A stretch of 64,000 nt of DNA from Mycobacterium sp. ENV421 (lineage in GTDB: Bacteria > Actinomycetota > Actinomycetes > Mycobacteriales > Mycobacteriaceae), in NCBI RefSeq assembly GCF_002887815.1, contig NZ_PDHO01000002.1:186001-250000 (forward strand). Direction: 5' to 3'. Positions 1 through 9,180 of the stretch are shown piece after piece. Made by a program: the position numbers and the translations under genes. The notes beneath the pieces were generated by a model. The model searched no databases. It was not told the DNA's origin and was given only the letters and a program-made list of their open reading frames with translations. Each line of letters begins with the position of its first letter. Position 1 is the first letter of the stretch.

Positions 1-147
1 GCGGCTGGTATGGATCCAGCCGCGCCGACCGCGGGAATCCACTCCGACATGCGCCAGGTACGGAACCTGCAGGCCCGCCTACGCGACGCAGGCCTGCTCC
101 TTCCGTCTCACGATTCGGGGGTCCCCGATCGCCTCACAGCGGCGTGA
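1..147 (+). CDS. C-terminal end of an unidentified protein (partial)
   Basis: The first frame is open from the window edge to a TGA at 145-147, giving 48 residues of a protein that starts outside the window. Nearly all third codon positions are G or C, as expected for real coding sequence here. The fragment is hydrophilic, has several Arg and Gln, and ends in DRLTAA. I do not recognise the family from so short a tail. It converges with the TPR gene on the other strand, and the two overlap by 14 bases at their 3' ends. Confidence 0.5.
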   Translation, partial: AAGMDPAAPTAGIHSDMRQVRNLQARLRDAGLLLPSHDSGVPDRLTAA

Positions 148-1174
148 GCCCGGTCTCGTGCAGGCCGGCAGCGGCCTCGTCTGCTGCCGCCAGGCCGTCC
201 GCCCCCAACCCGCGGTGCGCCGCGGCCATCCAGCGATAGGCCTCGGCGGCCTGGTGCTGCGAACCGCGCAGCCGGTACTCGCGCAGCGCCGCCCGCAACA
301 CGGTCAGTGCCTCGCGATACCGGCCGCGGCGCACCAGCACCGCCCCGCGTAACACCGTGTCGTCGCCGTCGGCCATCTCCAGCTCACGCAGGTAACCCTC
401 AGCCTCATCCACTTCGCCTGCAGCCAAGGCAATCTCGATCCCTCCGCGCAGCAGCCGCGGCAGCTCCCGCGTGGCAGCCGTCGCGATCGCCGCCCGCACC
501 TGGGCTCTCGCGGTGTCCACATCCCCCAGCGCGCAGCGCAATAACGCTTCTCCCGGCTGAGGCACCACGCCGGATTCGAGCGCTCGGGCGTACGCCGCGA
601 ACGCCCCATCCACGTCACCGCGGCGGCGCCGAATATCACCGAGCCGGTGGTACGCCTGCCCCATGACCGACGTCCCGGGCTCCAGTGCCATCTCCCGCAG
701 GACCGCCGACCGTTCCGCGGCAAGATCGGCATCGTCACCGAGCGCCGTCAGCACGGCTTCCAGATGGGCCAGCCGGGCAGACACGGCACCCTGCGACGCA
801 TCGGCGAGCAGTCCGCGTGCCCGGCGAATCCATGTTTCACCGACGGCCACCTCACCGTTCGACAACCACGCCATGCCGAGCTCGACCGCCTTGCCCGCCG
901 CCGCATTAGGGTCGGTCCGCACCAGCCGTAGGAAGACGAGTTCGCCCATCCGCATCGCCTCGCGGCCGTGCCCCAACCGCCCCGCCGAGGTGGCCATCGC
1001 ATCGAGATCGTCCAGGGTCAGCGGGCCGACCGCACCGGCCCGGGAAAAGCTCGCATAACTGGTCTCGAAATCGCCGCCGCGGTACGCGGCGCGGGCGGTG
1101 ACCAGCAGGTCGGACCGGGTTTGACGGATCGCGGTGAACAAGTCTTCACCGTAGCTCCCCAACGGGACACACAC
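134..1174 (-). CDS. TPR-repeat protein of unknown function
   Basis: The C-terminal 346 codons of a much longer open frame look genuine; the upstream part is only the antisense shadow of mscR. The protein is alpha-helical and Ala/Leu/Arg rich, with recurring tetratricopeptide-like units such as [20 protein letters not shown] and [19 protein letters not shown]. It resembles the TPR scaffold of bacterial transcriptional activator or adapter proteins, but no DNA-binding or catalytic domain is visible. The start is uncertain: a GTG at 1174 is proposed, which leaves 36 bases to the divergent mscR start. TTG at 1162 is an alternative. The two genes probably share a divergent promoter region. Confidence 0.7.
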   Translation of the reverse strand: MCVPLGSYGEDLFTAIRQTRSDLLVTARAAYRGGDFETSYASFSRAGAVGPLTLDDLDAMATSAGRLGHGREAMRMGELVFLRLVRTDPNAAAGKAVELGMAWLSNGEVAVGETWIRRARGLLADASQGAVSARLAHLEAVLTALGDDADLAAERSAVLREMALEPGTSVMGQAYHRLGDIRRRRGDVDGAFAAYARALESGVVPQPGEALLRCALGDVDTARAQVRAAIATAATRELPRLLRGGIEIALAAGEVDEAEGYLRELEMADGDDTVLRGAVLVRRGRYREALTVLRAALREYRLRGSQHQAAEAYRWMAAAHRGLGADGLAAADEAAAGLHETGLTPL

Positions 1175-1210
1175 GGCGCATTCGGCATCCGCCGCGCTAG
1201 TGTTTGGCCC

Positions 1211-2296
1211 ATGAGTCAGACAGTGCGCGGGGTGATCTCCCGGTCGAAGAAGCAGCCCGTCGAGTTGGTGGACATCGTGATCCCCGACCCGGGCCCCGGC
1301 GAGGTGGTCGTCGATGTCATCGCCTGCGGCGTCTGCCACACCGATCTGACCTACCGCGAAGGCGGGATCAACGACGAGTACCCGTTCCTGCTCGGCCATG
1401 AGGCCGCCGGCACCGTGGAGTCGGTCGGCGCCGGAGTCACCAACGTCGAACCCGGCGACTTCGTGATCCTGAACTGGCGCGCGGTGTGCGGGCAGTGCCG
1501 CGCCTGCAAGCGCGGCCGCCCCTGGTACTGCTTCAACACCCACAACGCCGCCCAGAAGATGACGCTGACCGACGGCACCGAACTGACCCCCGCGCTCGGT
1601 ATCGGCGCCTTCGCCGACAAAACGCTGGTCCACGAAGGACAGTGCACCAAAGTCGATCCCGAGGCCGACCCCGCCGTGGGGGGCCTGCTCGGCTGCGGCG
1701 TGATGGCCGGACTCGGCGCGGCGGTCAACACCGGCAACGTCGGCCGCGACGACACCGTCGCGGTCATCGGGTGCGGCGGTGTCGGTGATGCCGCGATCGC
1801 AGGCGCCGCTCTGGTCGGCGCGAAGAAGATCATCGCCGTCGACACCGACAACAAGAAGCTGGAGTGGGCGCGCGAGTTCGGCGCCACCCACACCATCAAC
1901 GCCAAGGATCTCGACCCGGTCGAGACCATCCAGGACCTGACAGACGGCTTCGGCGCCGACGTGGTCATCGACGCCGTCGGGCGCCCGGAAACCTGGAAGC
2001 AGGCCTTCTACGCCCGCGATCTCGCGGGAACCGTTGTGTTGGTGGGTGTTCCGACCCCGGATATGCGCCTCGACATGCCCCTGGTGGACTTCTTCTCCCG
2101 AGGCGGATCGCTCAAGTCGTCCTGGTACGGCGACTGCCTGCCCGAACGGGACTTCCCCACCCTGATCAGCCTCTACCGCGAGGGCCGCCTGCCGCTGGAC
2201 AAATTCGTGTCCGAACGCATCGGCCTCGATGCCATCGAAGACGCCTTCCACAAAATGCATGCCGGCGAAGTCCTGCGTTCGGTGGTGATCCTGTGA
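1211..2296 (+). CDS. mscR: S-(hydroxymethyl)mycothiol dehydrogenase (mycothiol-dependent formaldehyde dehydrogenase)
   Basis: A 361-residue zinc- and NAD-dependent class III-type alcohol dehydrogenase. It oxidises the mycothiol-formaldehyde adduct, detoxifying formaldehyde, and can reduce S-nitrosomycothiol. Catalytic zinc ligands are visible at Cys42 (in CGVCHTD) and His63 (in LLGHEAAG). The structural zinc lobe is complete, with Cys93, Cys96, Cys99 and Cys107. The NAD fold shows [12 protein letters not shown] around residues 186-197. Sequence and order match the Rv2259 (adhE2/MscR) family of mycobacteria. The stop overlaps the GTG start of the next hydrolase gene (GTGA), so the two are translationally coupled, as in the Rv2259-Rv2260 pair. 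Confidence 0.93.
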   Translation: MSQTVRGVISRSKKQPVELVDIVIPDPGPGEVVVDVIACGVCHTDLTYREGGINDEYPFLLGHEAAGTVESVGAGVTNVEPGDFVILNWRAVCGQCRACKRGRPWYCFNTHNAAQKMTLTDGTELTPALGIGAFADKTLVHEGQCTKVDPEADPAVGGLLGCGVMAGLGAAVNTGNVGRDDTVAVIGCGGVGDAAIAGAALVGAKKIIAVDTDNKKLEWAREFGATHTINAKDLDPVETIQDLTDGFGADVVIDAVGRPETWKQAFYARDLAGTVVLVGVPTPDMRLDMPLVDFFSRGGSLKSSWYGDCLPERDFPTLISLYREGRLPLDKFVSERIGLDAIEDAFHKMHAGEVLRSVVIL

Positions 2297-2916
2297 GCGG
2301 CATCGAGCGGGTGGTCACCCACGGCACCTTCGAACTCGACGGCGGCAGTTGGGAAGTCGACAACAACATCTGGATCGTCGGTGACTCCTCCGAGGTCATC
2401 GTCATCGACGCCGCCCACAACGCCAAGGCCATCGAAGACGCCGTCGGCAACCGCCACGTGGTCGCGGTGGTGTGCACCCACGGCCACAATGACCACATCA
2501 CCGTCGCGCCGCAGTTGTCGACCGACCTCGACGCGCCGATTCTGCTGAATCCGGCCGACGACATGCTGTGGCGGATGACGCACGGCGACAAGCAGTTCGA
2601 CACCCTGGAGGACGGTCAGGTACTCAAGGCCGACGGCATCGAGCTGCACGCGATCGCGACCCCGGGACACTCCCCCGGCTCCACCTGCCTCTACGCCCCG
2701 GCCCTGGGCGCGGTGTTCTCCGGCGACACCCTCTTCCAAGGCGGACCCGGCGCGACCGGTCGCTCGTTCTCCGACTTCCCGACCATCCTGGGGTCGATCA
2801 AGGACAAGCTCGGCAAGCTGCCCGCCGACACCGTCGTCTACACCGGCCACGGCGACACCACGCGGATCGGCGACGAGCTGGTGAACTACGACGACTGGGT
2901 CAAGAACGGCTCCTAA
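2293..2916 (+). CDS. Metallo-beta-lactamase-fold hydrolase linked to mscR
   Basis: A 207-residue MBL-fold enzyme starting at the GTG that overlaps the mscR stop. The metal-binding signature THGHNDH (HxHxDH) is present, followed by [16 protein letters not shown] and YTGHGDTT, which supply the remaining metal ligands of a glyoxalase II-like dinuclear site. The small size fits the hydroxyacyl-thiol hydrolase branch. Coupling to mscR suggests it hydrolyses the S-formylmycothiol made by MscR, releasing formate and mycothiol; that substrate is inferred from context. The stop codon lies in a palindrome shared with the convergent dehydrogenase gene. Confidence 0.9.
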   Translation: MSGIERVVTHGTFELDGGSWEVDNNIWIVGDSSEVIVIDAAHNAKAIEDAVGNRHVVAVVCTHGHNDHITVAPQLSTDLDAPILLNPADDMLWRMTHGDKQFDTLEDGQVLKADGIELHAIATPGHSPGSTCLYAPALGAVFSGDTLFQGGPGATGRSFSDFPTILGSIKDKLGKLPADTVVYTGHGDTTRIGDELVNYDDWVKNGS

Positions 2917-2924
2917 GGAGCCGT
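2906..2924. terminator. Palindrome spanning two convergent, overlapping stop codons
   Basis: Two 9-base arms (ACGGCTCCT and AGGAGCCGT) flank a single central A. The TAA of the hydrolase gene and the TAG of the convergent dehydrogenase gene both fall in the centre. A one-base loop cannot form as drawn, so a hairpin would have to open a few central pairs. There is no U-tract. A bidirectional transcription-end role is possible but unproven. Confidence 0.35.
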
Positions 2925-4067
2925 CACCGTGCTGCGGGGATCGACGAGGATCTTCGCATGCACCTCAGGGTCGCCCAGCGCGTCGAAGGCCGCCGCAACT
3001 CCGTCGAGCCCGACCTTGCCGGTGACCAGAGCGGACGCGTCGAGCTTGCCGTCGGCCAGCATGTGCAGGGTGTCGCGGAATTCCAGTGGCGTGTAGGCGA
3101 ATACGAACCTGAGGTCGATCTCTTTGGCGTTGGCCATCGACGGCCGCAACTGATCCGTGCCCATGCACACCCCGGCCACCACCACCCGCGAGTTCAACGG
3201 GGCCGCGCCGATGATCCCGTCGAGCACACCGGGCACACCAACACATTCAAAGACCACCGGACGCTTGGGCCCCGCCGCGCCCACTGCGTCGGCAACGCGG
3301 TAGACGTGCTGCCAGCCGGGTAGCTTCCGCAGCTTCTCCATGGCGCCCATGCCCATCTCATACAGGGCCGTGGCATCGGTCAGGCCCGCCGATCCGGCCT
3401 TCTCGTACGGCGACTCCACCCTCGGGTCGACCACGATATGCGCACCACAGCGGGCAGCCAACTCCCGCCGCCCCGCCGAGAAATCGCTGGCGACGATCGT
3501 GCTCACCCCCAACGTTTTGAGCTGGCAGATGATACCCAAACCGACTGGCCCGCAACCGATCACAACGGCACTGTCGCGCTTCTTGATCTCGCTTCGGCGA
3601 ACCGCGTGCAGCGCGACCGCCATCGGCTCGGTGAGCGACGCGATATCCAGGGACAGCCCGTTGGGCACTGCGAAGGTCATCGCCGCCTGCACCAGAACCT
3701 GCTCGGCATACCCGCCGGGCGCCAGCGGGGACAGCCCGGTCAAGTGCACGCCGCCGTGGGAACGGACCAGCGGGAAGGACACCACCCGCGTTCCGACCTT
3801 GAACGCCTTCGGCGTCTTGCGGCCACGTTCGGCGACCTCCCCGGCGAACTCGTGGCCCATCACCACCGGAGTGTCGCTGCGCATGAAGTGGTGGTAGCCC
3901 ATCTCCTGCGTATTGCGACTCACCTCGTCGGCATGGTCCTTGGCATGCAGATCCGACCCGCAGATGCCACAGCTGGCGACGTTGAGCACCAGTTGGCCGT
4001 CGGCCGGTTCGGGTGCGGGTAGGTCGACCACCGACAGGTTTCCGTGCACACAGCTGACAGCCTTCAC
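2913..4067 (-). CDS. Zinc-binding alcohol dehydrogenase family protein
   Basis: A 384-residue medium-chain dehydrogenase. The catalytic zinc region is present (CGICGSDLHAK near residue 34, GHEFAGEVAERG near residue 72), as is a Rossmann motif (VIGCGPVGLGII near residue 170). The four-cysteine structural zinc lobe seen in MscR is absent; that region reads KAFKVGTRVVSFPLVRSHGG. Specificity cannot be read from the sequence. A hydrophilic insert around residues 215-250 is longer than in typical family members. It is convergent with the MBL hydrolase and overlaps it by four bases. Confidence 0.85.
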   Translation of the reverse strand: MKAVSCVHGNLSVVDLPAPEPADGQLVLNVASCGICGSDLHAKDHADEVSRNTQEMGYHHFMRSDTPVVMGHEFAGEVAERGRKTPKAFKVGTRVVSFPLVRSHGGVHLTGLSPLAPGGYAEQVLVQAAMTFAVPNGLSLDIASLTEPMAVALHAVRRSEIKKRDSAVVIGCGPVGLGIICQLKTLGVSTIVASDFSAGRRELAARCGAHIVVDPRVESPYEKAGSAGLTDATALYEMGMGAMEKLRKLPGWQHVYRVADAVGAAGPKRPVVFECVGVPGVLDGIIGAAPLNSRVVVAGVCMGTDQLRPSMANAKEIDLRFVFAYTPLEFRDTLHMLADGKLDASALVTGKVGLDGVAAAFDALGDPEVHAKILVDPRSTVTAP

Positions 4068-4078
4068 GGCGTCCGAGC

Positions 4079-4801
4079 CTACTCGCCGAGAATCCGGCGC
4101 TTCTCCGTGTCGAACTCGGCTTGGGTCAGCGCACCGGAATCCCGCAGTGCCGCGAGAGTTTTCAGCTGCTCGAGGCGCACGCCCTGGTCTGAGGGAGTGT
4201 AGTGACCGGTGGGGATGAAGGACTCCGGCGGGGCGTCGGCGACGAAGGCGAACGACGGGTCGGCAACTCGTCGTCTACGCAGGAACAACGAGACGATCAG
4301 GTCCACCAGGCCCAGCCCGAACACGCCGGCGAAGACCCACGCCAGGTAACCGGAGCCGCTTTCCTTGCCGAAGGCCAGCCGCGGGTTGATGTAGCCGTTC
4401 ACCTGGCCCTCGGTGCGGATCTGGTAGGTGCCTGCGGCGGGAATCTCGGCTGTCCAGATGCGGATGTGGGTGTCACTGTTGACCGTCGTCAAGGTGCCGT
4501 GATCTTCGGTCAGCACCGGGTCGGGGACACCTGCCGGCGGCACGATGTTCAGTCGCAGGGTGGGCAGCGGGAATCCGCTCGACGGCGAACCGGTCACCGA
4601 GGTGTGAAAGCTGATCTGCGCCTGCCCGGCCGGCAGCTGCACCTGACCCGACCCCGGAATGGGCACCTCACCGTAGGCATCGAATTCGTCGAGCACGAAA
4701 GCATTGAGCATCATCGTGACGAAGAAGCCGATGGCGCCGACCACCATCATCAGAATCCCCGAGGTCATCAGGATGCGGGACACAGTCTTGGTGCCGGCCA
4801 T
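4079..4801 (-). CDS. Membrane protein with C-terminal SHOCT domain
   Basis: A 240-residue protein beginning MAGTKTVSR. There is a transmembrane helix at about residues 10-32, an extracytoplasmic beta-rich domain of about 120 residues, and a second helix near residues 150-172 followed by RRRR. The C-terminal cytoplasmic tail ends in a SHOCT motif (LKTLAALRDSGALTQAEFDT, then EKRRILGE), a short oligomerisation or binding module. The extracellular part is not recognised. It lies 11 bases downstream of the dehydrogenase start on the same strand and may be transcribed ahead of it. Confidence 0.8.
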   Translation of the reverse strand: MAGTKTVSRILMTSGILMMVVGAIGFFVTMMLNAFVLDEFDAYGEVPIPGSGQVQLPAGQAQISFHTSVTGSPSSGFPLPTLRLNIVPPAGVPDPVLTEDHGTLTTVNSDTHIRIWTAEIPAAGTYQIRTEGQVNGYINPRLAFGKESGSGYLAWVFAGVFGLGLVDLIVSLFLRRRRVADPSFAFVADAPPESFIPTGHYTPSDQGVRLEQLKTLAALRDSGALTQAEFDTEKRRILGE

Positions 4802-4902
4802 GGCGGAAAGTGTGTCACGCCGCAAGCGCACCGGCCGGACTTCTCCGCCGAATCCGCGACCAGCGACTAACGTCAAGCTTCTGACACAACGGGGAGGTTG
4901 CG

Positions 4903-5142
4903 ATGTCCAGGGAGGACGACGGTAAGCCCGCCGGCGGTGTGGTGCGGCGGTTCGCTCTGCGCTACTGGCTGGCCATCATCCTGGTGGTCCTGGCGGCAGT
5001 CTTCATCGCCCAGAATCGCGACCGCCAGCGGGTGCACGTCCTGTGGATCACTGTCGAATCGCCGATGTGGCTGTTGCTGACCGCGATGGCGGTCGTGGGT
5101 CTTGTGGTGGGGCTGCTGTTGCACCGCCGCCGCAGGAACTGA
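4903..5142 (+). CDS. Small LapA/DUF1049-like membrane protein
   Basis: A 79-residue protein with two predicted membrane helices (about residues 20-37 and 52-71), a basic linker containing AQNRDRQRVHV, and a C-terminal HRRRRN. This layout fits the LapA-domain (DUF1049) family, which in other bacteria is linked to envelope assembly. A strong ribosome-binding site (GGGGAGG) lies five bases upstream of the ATG. The methyltransferase gene begins one base after its stop, so the two are probably cotranscribed. Confidence 0.8.
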   Translation: MSREDDGKPAGGVVRRFALRYWLAIILVVLAAVFIAQNRDRQRVHVLWITVESPMWLLLTAMAVVGLVVGLLLHRRRRN

Positions 5143-5143
5143 C

Positions 5144-6247
5144 GTGCGCGAGTCGAGCATCGTGGTGCGCCCGCAGCCGATGGGCAGCCACACCTATACT
5201 GAGTCCTCGCGCCTGCAGGCCGCCGGATTACGCACCGCGACAGCACGATTCGAGGCGGCCGCGCGCATCGTCGCGATTCCCCGGGCGCCGCAGCCCATCG
5301 CGATCGTCGACTACGGCGCGGCAACGGGGTACAACTCGCTGCTCCCGATCGGCGCGGCGATCAGCGTCATCCGCAAGCGCACCCGCTCCGACCACGCCAT
5401 CCTGGTGGCCCACACCGACGTGCCGGGAAACGACTTCACCACCTTGTTCAGCACGCTGGCCGACGATCAGGACAGCTATCTGAAGAAGGACTCAGCCACC
5501 TACGCCTCGGTGGTGGGCCGCTCGTTCTACAGCCAGATCCTGCCATCGGACAGCATCGCGCTGGGCTGGAGTTCGTGGGCCATTCACTGGCTGCGCCGGG
5601 TGCCCGTACCCATCGCCGATCACGTCGAGATCTCCTACAGCGCCGACGAGGAAGCCCGTCGCGCCTACGCCCGCCAAGCCGCCGAGGACTGGCGCGACTT
5701 CGTCGCCTTCCGCGGTCGGGAGCTGGCGCCCGGGGGGCGGCTGCTGGTGCTGACCGTCGGCCTCAAGCCGGATGGCACGTCAGGATTCGAAGCCGCCTTC
5801 GACGCCATCATGACGGCCCTGCACCAGTTCGTCCGCGACGGCCTGATCACCGCCGAGGAGATGCGTCGGATGTCCATCCCGTCGACGGGCCGCGACGAGA
5901 AGGACTTTCGGGCGCCGTTCCACCCGTCCGGGCGATTCGAAGGTCTCTCGATCGAGGACGTGGAGCTGTTCAACGGCGAAGACCGGTTCTGGTCGCAGTT
6001 CCAAAGCGAAAAGGACCCCGACGCCTTCGGCGCGAATTGGGCTGATTTCCTTCGCGGTTCGATGTTTCCGACGCTTGCCGCCGCGGTCGACGCCGAGGGG
6101 GCGAGCGGTGACCGGCGCAGTGCGCGGCGGCGCGAATTCGTCGACCAGTTGCATTCCGCCCTGGCTGCTCAGCTGGCGGCGGCACCGGCGCGGATGTCCA
6201 TCCCGCTGGGGCTCGTCGTGCTGGAGAAGCGGCGTCGCTCAGCCTAG
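5144..6247 (+). CDS. SABATH-like SAM-dependent carboxyl methyltransferase
   Basis: A 367-residue protein from GTG 5144, which has AGGAA upstream; ATG 5180 is an alternative start. The SAM pocket appears as IAIVDYGAATGYNSL, with Asp and Gly placed as in the salicylate/jasmonate carboxyl methyltransferase (SABATH) fold. VGRSFYSQILPSDSIALGWS, followed by a Trp-rich stretch, matches the family's substrate-pocket segment (SFYxxLFP...SSxxxHWL). The middle is rich in acidic and charged residues and the tail is LVVLEKRR. The bacterial substrate is unknown; small carboxylic acids are an inference from the family. It is convergent with the Hsp70-like gene and overlaps its stop by four bases. Confidence 0.8.
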   Translation: MRESSIVVRPQPMGSHTYTESSRLQAAGLRTATARFEAAARIVAIPRAPQPIAIVDYGAATGYNSLLPIGAAISVIRKRTRSDHAILVAHTDVPGNDFTTLFSTLADDQDSYLKKDSATYASVVGRSFYSQILPSDSIALGWSSWAIHWLRRVPVPIADHVEISYSADEEARRAYARQAAEDWRDFVAFRGRELAPGGRLLVLTVGLKPDGTSGFEAAFDAIMTALHQFVRDGLITAEEMRRMSIPSTGRDEKDFRAPFHPSGRFEGLSIEDVELFNGEDRFWSQFQSEKDPDAFGANWADFLRGSMFPTLAAAVDAEGASGDRRSARRREFVDQLHSALAAQLAAAPARMSIPLGLVVLEKRRRSA

Positions 6248-7968
6248 GCCGGCGGCTGCACGAAGATCTGCGGCAGACCGGGAATCGTCGGGATCGGCGG
6301 AATCGTCGGGATGAAGCGCGGCGGCTGTTGGGGCTGCTGCGTCGGTGGCGCAACAGTCTGTGTCTCGGTCTGCGTCACCGGCGGCGGCGTGGACACCTCG
6401 GTGGTGACGACGGTCGTCGTCTGCGTCTCGGTCACCGGCGGCGGTGGCGGCGCCTCGGTCGTGACCGGCGGCGGAGCTGGCGCCTGCTGCACCACGGTCA
6501 CCGGTGCGGGTGCCTGCTGCACCGCCGTCTGTGGCGCCGGGGCCTGCTGGACTGCCTGGTTCTGCACCGGCGCCGACGTCGGGTCGCCGGTGGGCGCCGG
6601 AGCGGGCGCGGCCTGCGGAGTGGTGGTCACGCTCGGGGTGGGGGTCACCGGGTCGGGACTGCTGTCGGCGCTCAGCGCGACCGCCGTTCCCGCGCCGGCC
6701 ATCAGGATCACCAGCAGCGCGGCGGCGACCACGGGCATCGGGCGCCGGTACCACGCGGGCGTGGCGGCCGCAGTCCCCTCAGGTTCGGGGTCCGGCTCGA
6801 AATCCAGTAGCGGACCGGCGACGGGTTGCGGCACCGGGTCGACCGCCGACTCGAGGTCCGGCCCGTCGGGCGCCTCCGACCAGGCCAGCGCGGCACCGGT
6901 GGCCGGGCCGGGCGCCGGTTCGAACGGGGCGGCCGGAACGACCGGGGCCGCCGGGGCCAGCGCGGTGGCGCTGTCGTCGGCAGGCCCCCGCGCGGCTCGC
7001 AGTGCGCCGCCGATGGCGCCGGTGAGGGCCGGGCGGGCAGTGGTGATCACCGGAACGCGCAGGTGCTCGGACAGGGTCGTGGTGATCACCGGAATGGCCG
7101 CGCCGCCGCCGGTCGAGGCCACCGCTGCCAAGTGGCTCGGCCGCACTCCGTTCCTGACCAGGGTGTCCTGCAGGACCGCGACGAAGTCGTTCAGCGCATT
7201 GCCCATCGCTCCGTCGAGCTCGGTGCGGGTGAGCCGGACGTCGCCCCGGAAGTTGGGCAGCTCGGCGGGTAAGGCGGTGACCGTGACGGTCGACAGCCGC
7301 TCCTTCGCCGCTCGGCACTGGGCCCGCAGCCTGGTCAGCGATCCGATCGCCGATGTGCCGGTGACGTCGAGCGTCCCACCTGCTGACAGTTCCGCGATCA
7401 CGTGTGCCAGCAGGCCCTGGTCGATCAGGTCGCCGGAGAAGTCGAGGTGCCGCACGGTCGGTGCGATCGGCGCAGAGGTCGCGCCGTCGACGAGGGTGAT
7501 CGACGTGCCGGTGCCACCGAAATCGCACAACGCGATCACACCGCGGGTCGGCAGCCCGGGATTGGCGGCCAGCGCGGTCAGCGCGGCAGTGGTGTCGGGG
7601 ATGAGCAGGGGCTCTTCGGCCGCCCACTCGGGAACCTGCCGGATCGCGCGCCGCAACCCGTCGACGGCGGCTTGCCGCCAGTGCGCCGGGTGGGTGATCG
7701 CGGCGGCCGGCGGCAGCGGCCGGCCACTCGTGGCGGCGTAGGCCAGTGACCTCAGCGCATCGGCCAGCAAAAGCTCTGCGTGATGCACCGAGCCGTCAGG
7801 CGCCACGATCCCGACCGGGTCGCCGACCCGGTCGACGAAGTCGGTGATCACGACGCCGCTGGGCAGCGTCACAACGGCAGGGCCGGTGACGGCGTTATCC
7901 GGGGTGACAGCGGCCAGTGTGGTAGCACCGACCGACAGGCCGACCGCCGGCCGTGTTGGGTCTGTCAT
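6244..7968 (-). CDS. Hsp70/actin-like ATPase-domain membrane protein with Pro/Gln-rich tail
   Basis: 574 residues from ATG 7968; an in-frame GTG at 7986 would add six. Residues 1-330 resemble the Hsp70 nucleotide-binding fold: phosphate-1 GLSVGATTLAA, phosphate-2 CDFGGTGTSITLVDG and adenosine motif STGGGAAIPVI. No substrate-binding domain follows. Instead there is an acidic/Pro linker, one membrane helix around residues 415-437, and about 130 residues of Pro, Gln, Thr and Val, with repeats such as QQAPAP. This is the architecture of the Rv2264c proline-rich protein family, whose function is not established. The tail is predicted to lie outside the membrane. Confidence 0.8.
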   Translation of the reverse strand: MTDPTRPAVGLSVGATTLAAVTPDNAVTGPAVVTLPSGVVITDFVDRVGDPVGIVAPDGSVHHAELLLADALRSLAYAATSGRPLPPAAAITHPAHWRQAAVDGLRRAIRQVPEWAAEEPLLIPDTTAALTALAANPGLPTRGVIALCDFGGTGTSITLVDGATSAPIAPTVRHLDFSGDLIDQGLLAHVIAELSAGGTLDVTGTSAIGSLTRLRAQCRAAKERLSTVTVTALPAELPNFRGDVRLTRTELDGAMGNALNDFVAVLQDTLVRNGVRPSHLAAVASTGGGAAIPVITTTLSEHLRVPVITTARPALTGAIGGALRAARGPADDSATALAPAAPVVPAAPFEPAPGPATGAALAWSEAPDGPDLESAVDPVPQPVAGPLLDFEPDPEPEGTAAATPAWYRRPMPVVAAALLVILMAGAGTAVALSADSSPDPVTPTPSVTTTPQAAPAPAPTGDPTSAPVQNQAVQQAPAPQTAVQQAPAPVTVVQQAPAPPPVTTEAPPPPPVTETQTTTVVTTEVSTPPPVTQTETQTVAPPTQQPQQPPRFIPTIPPIPTIPGLPQIFVQPPA

Positions 7969-8065
7969 GTCGTCCAATCCGGGCACCAGCCTGCAACGTG
8001 AGCAGGCGGGCTCCTCCAGTCTTCGGATTCATCAAAGATGTCGATCCGAAGCCGCTGGACGTTAC

Positions 8066-9136
8066 TCAGCGAATGGTGCCGCGGCCCGGAATCAGGGGCA
8101 GGTCCAGCGGGGTGACCCAGCCCGGGGGCAGGTCATTGACGGCCGGTACGGCGTTGAGCGCGCGCAGCCCGGTGGACAGGCAGCCCGCGGTCGCGGCGTC
8201 GCGCCCGGAACCGTCGGTGAACCTGAACGCAGTCTCCTGGAAGATGCTGGGAGTGCCCTGGATGTCGACGCGGTAGACGTCGTCCTGGGTGCCCGACGGC
8301 CAATCCGGGGCGGCATCCTGACCGATGCGGTTGACGTGCTCGAGTTGGATGCGGGTCTCGCCCTTGTAGACGCCGTTGATCGTGAAGCGGACCGCCGCGA
8401 CGTGGCCGGCCGGGATGACGCCCTTGACGGTCTTGCGCTCGGTGGGGGTGACCCACTTGTCCCAGGTGGTGGTGATCTCGTCGAGCTCGATGCCGGCGGC
8501 GTAGGCGATCATCGGCACCGTCGCGCCCCAGGCGAACACCAGGATGTCGGAGTTCTGCAGCAGCGGCTTGAACTCCGGTTCGCGGCCGATGCCCATCTCG
8601 AACTCGTAGTCACCCTCGTAGTTGGTGTAGTCCAGCAACTCGGAGGCGCGGACCAACGTGATCTGGGAGGTCAGGCCCATCAGCGTCATCGGGAACAGAT
8701 CGTTGGCGAAGCCGGGGTCGATGCCCGTGGTGAAGCATGACGACTGGCCCGCTTCGCACGCCCGGGTGATGGGGTCGATCCAGTTGGGCGGATTGAGGTG
8801 CATCTTCGGCCACACCCACGGCGTCATCGCGGTCGAGCAGACGTCGATGCCGGCCTGCAGGAAGCGGCCGATCAGGTCGATGTTGGCGTCGGCCTGCGCC
8901 GCGGTCGGGCCGTAATGCACCAGCGCGTCCGGCTTGAGTGCGATCAGCGCGTCGACATCGTCGGTGGCCGCGATGCCCACGGGGGGGATGCCGCAGATCT
9001 CCCCCACGTCGACACCCACCTTGGCCGGGTTGCTGACGCCGACACCGACGAGTTCGAAGTCGGGATGATCCAGCACTTCTGGAATGACCATCCGGCCGAC
9101 GAAACCCGTACCCCAGATCACCACGCGCTTGGCCAT
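8066..9136 (-). CDS. NAD(P)H-dependent dehydrogenase of the DapB N-terminal family
   Basis: A 356-residue protein starting MAKRVVIWGTGFVGRMV, a Rossmann fingerprint (GxGxxG) at the N terminus. It resembles the dihydrodipicolinate-reductase-like / 2,4-diaminopentanoate dehydrogenase family, which is common in mycobacteria in several copies. The mid-region PGFANDLFPMTL and the long beta-rich C-terminal domain fit that family rather than true DapB, which is near 245 residues. The substrate is unknown. It is flanked by the Hsp70-like and MarR genes on the same strand, with gaps too large to call an operon. Confidence 0.8.
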   Translation of the reverse strand: MAKRVVIWGTGFVGRMVIPEVLDHPDFELVGVGVSNPAKVGVDVGEICGIPPVGIAATDDVDALIALKPDALVHYGPTAAQADANIDLIGRFLQAGIDVCSTAMTPWVWPKMHLNPPNWIDPITRACEAGQSSCFTTGIDPGFANDLFPMTLMGLTSQITLVRASELLDYTNYEGDYEFEMGIGREPEFKPLLQNSDILVFAWGATVPMIAYAAGIELDEITTTWDKWVTPTERKTVKGVIPAGHVAAVRFTINGVYKGETRIQLEHVNRIGQDAAPDWPSGTQDDVYRVDIQGTPSIFQETAFRFTDGSGRDAATAGCLSTGLRALNAVPAVNDLPPGWVTPLDLPLIPGRGTIR

Positions 9137-9180
9137 GTACGGAGGCTAGCCCGGTTGTCGCCGGCGTCAGGGCCGTTGTC

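Noticed and set aside
1175..2260. Upstream part of a 708-residue minus-strand open frame
   Set aside because: It runs antisense to mscR, which has full catalytic motifs; only the last 346 codons show protein-like TPR sequence.
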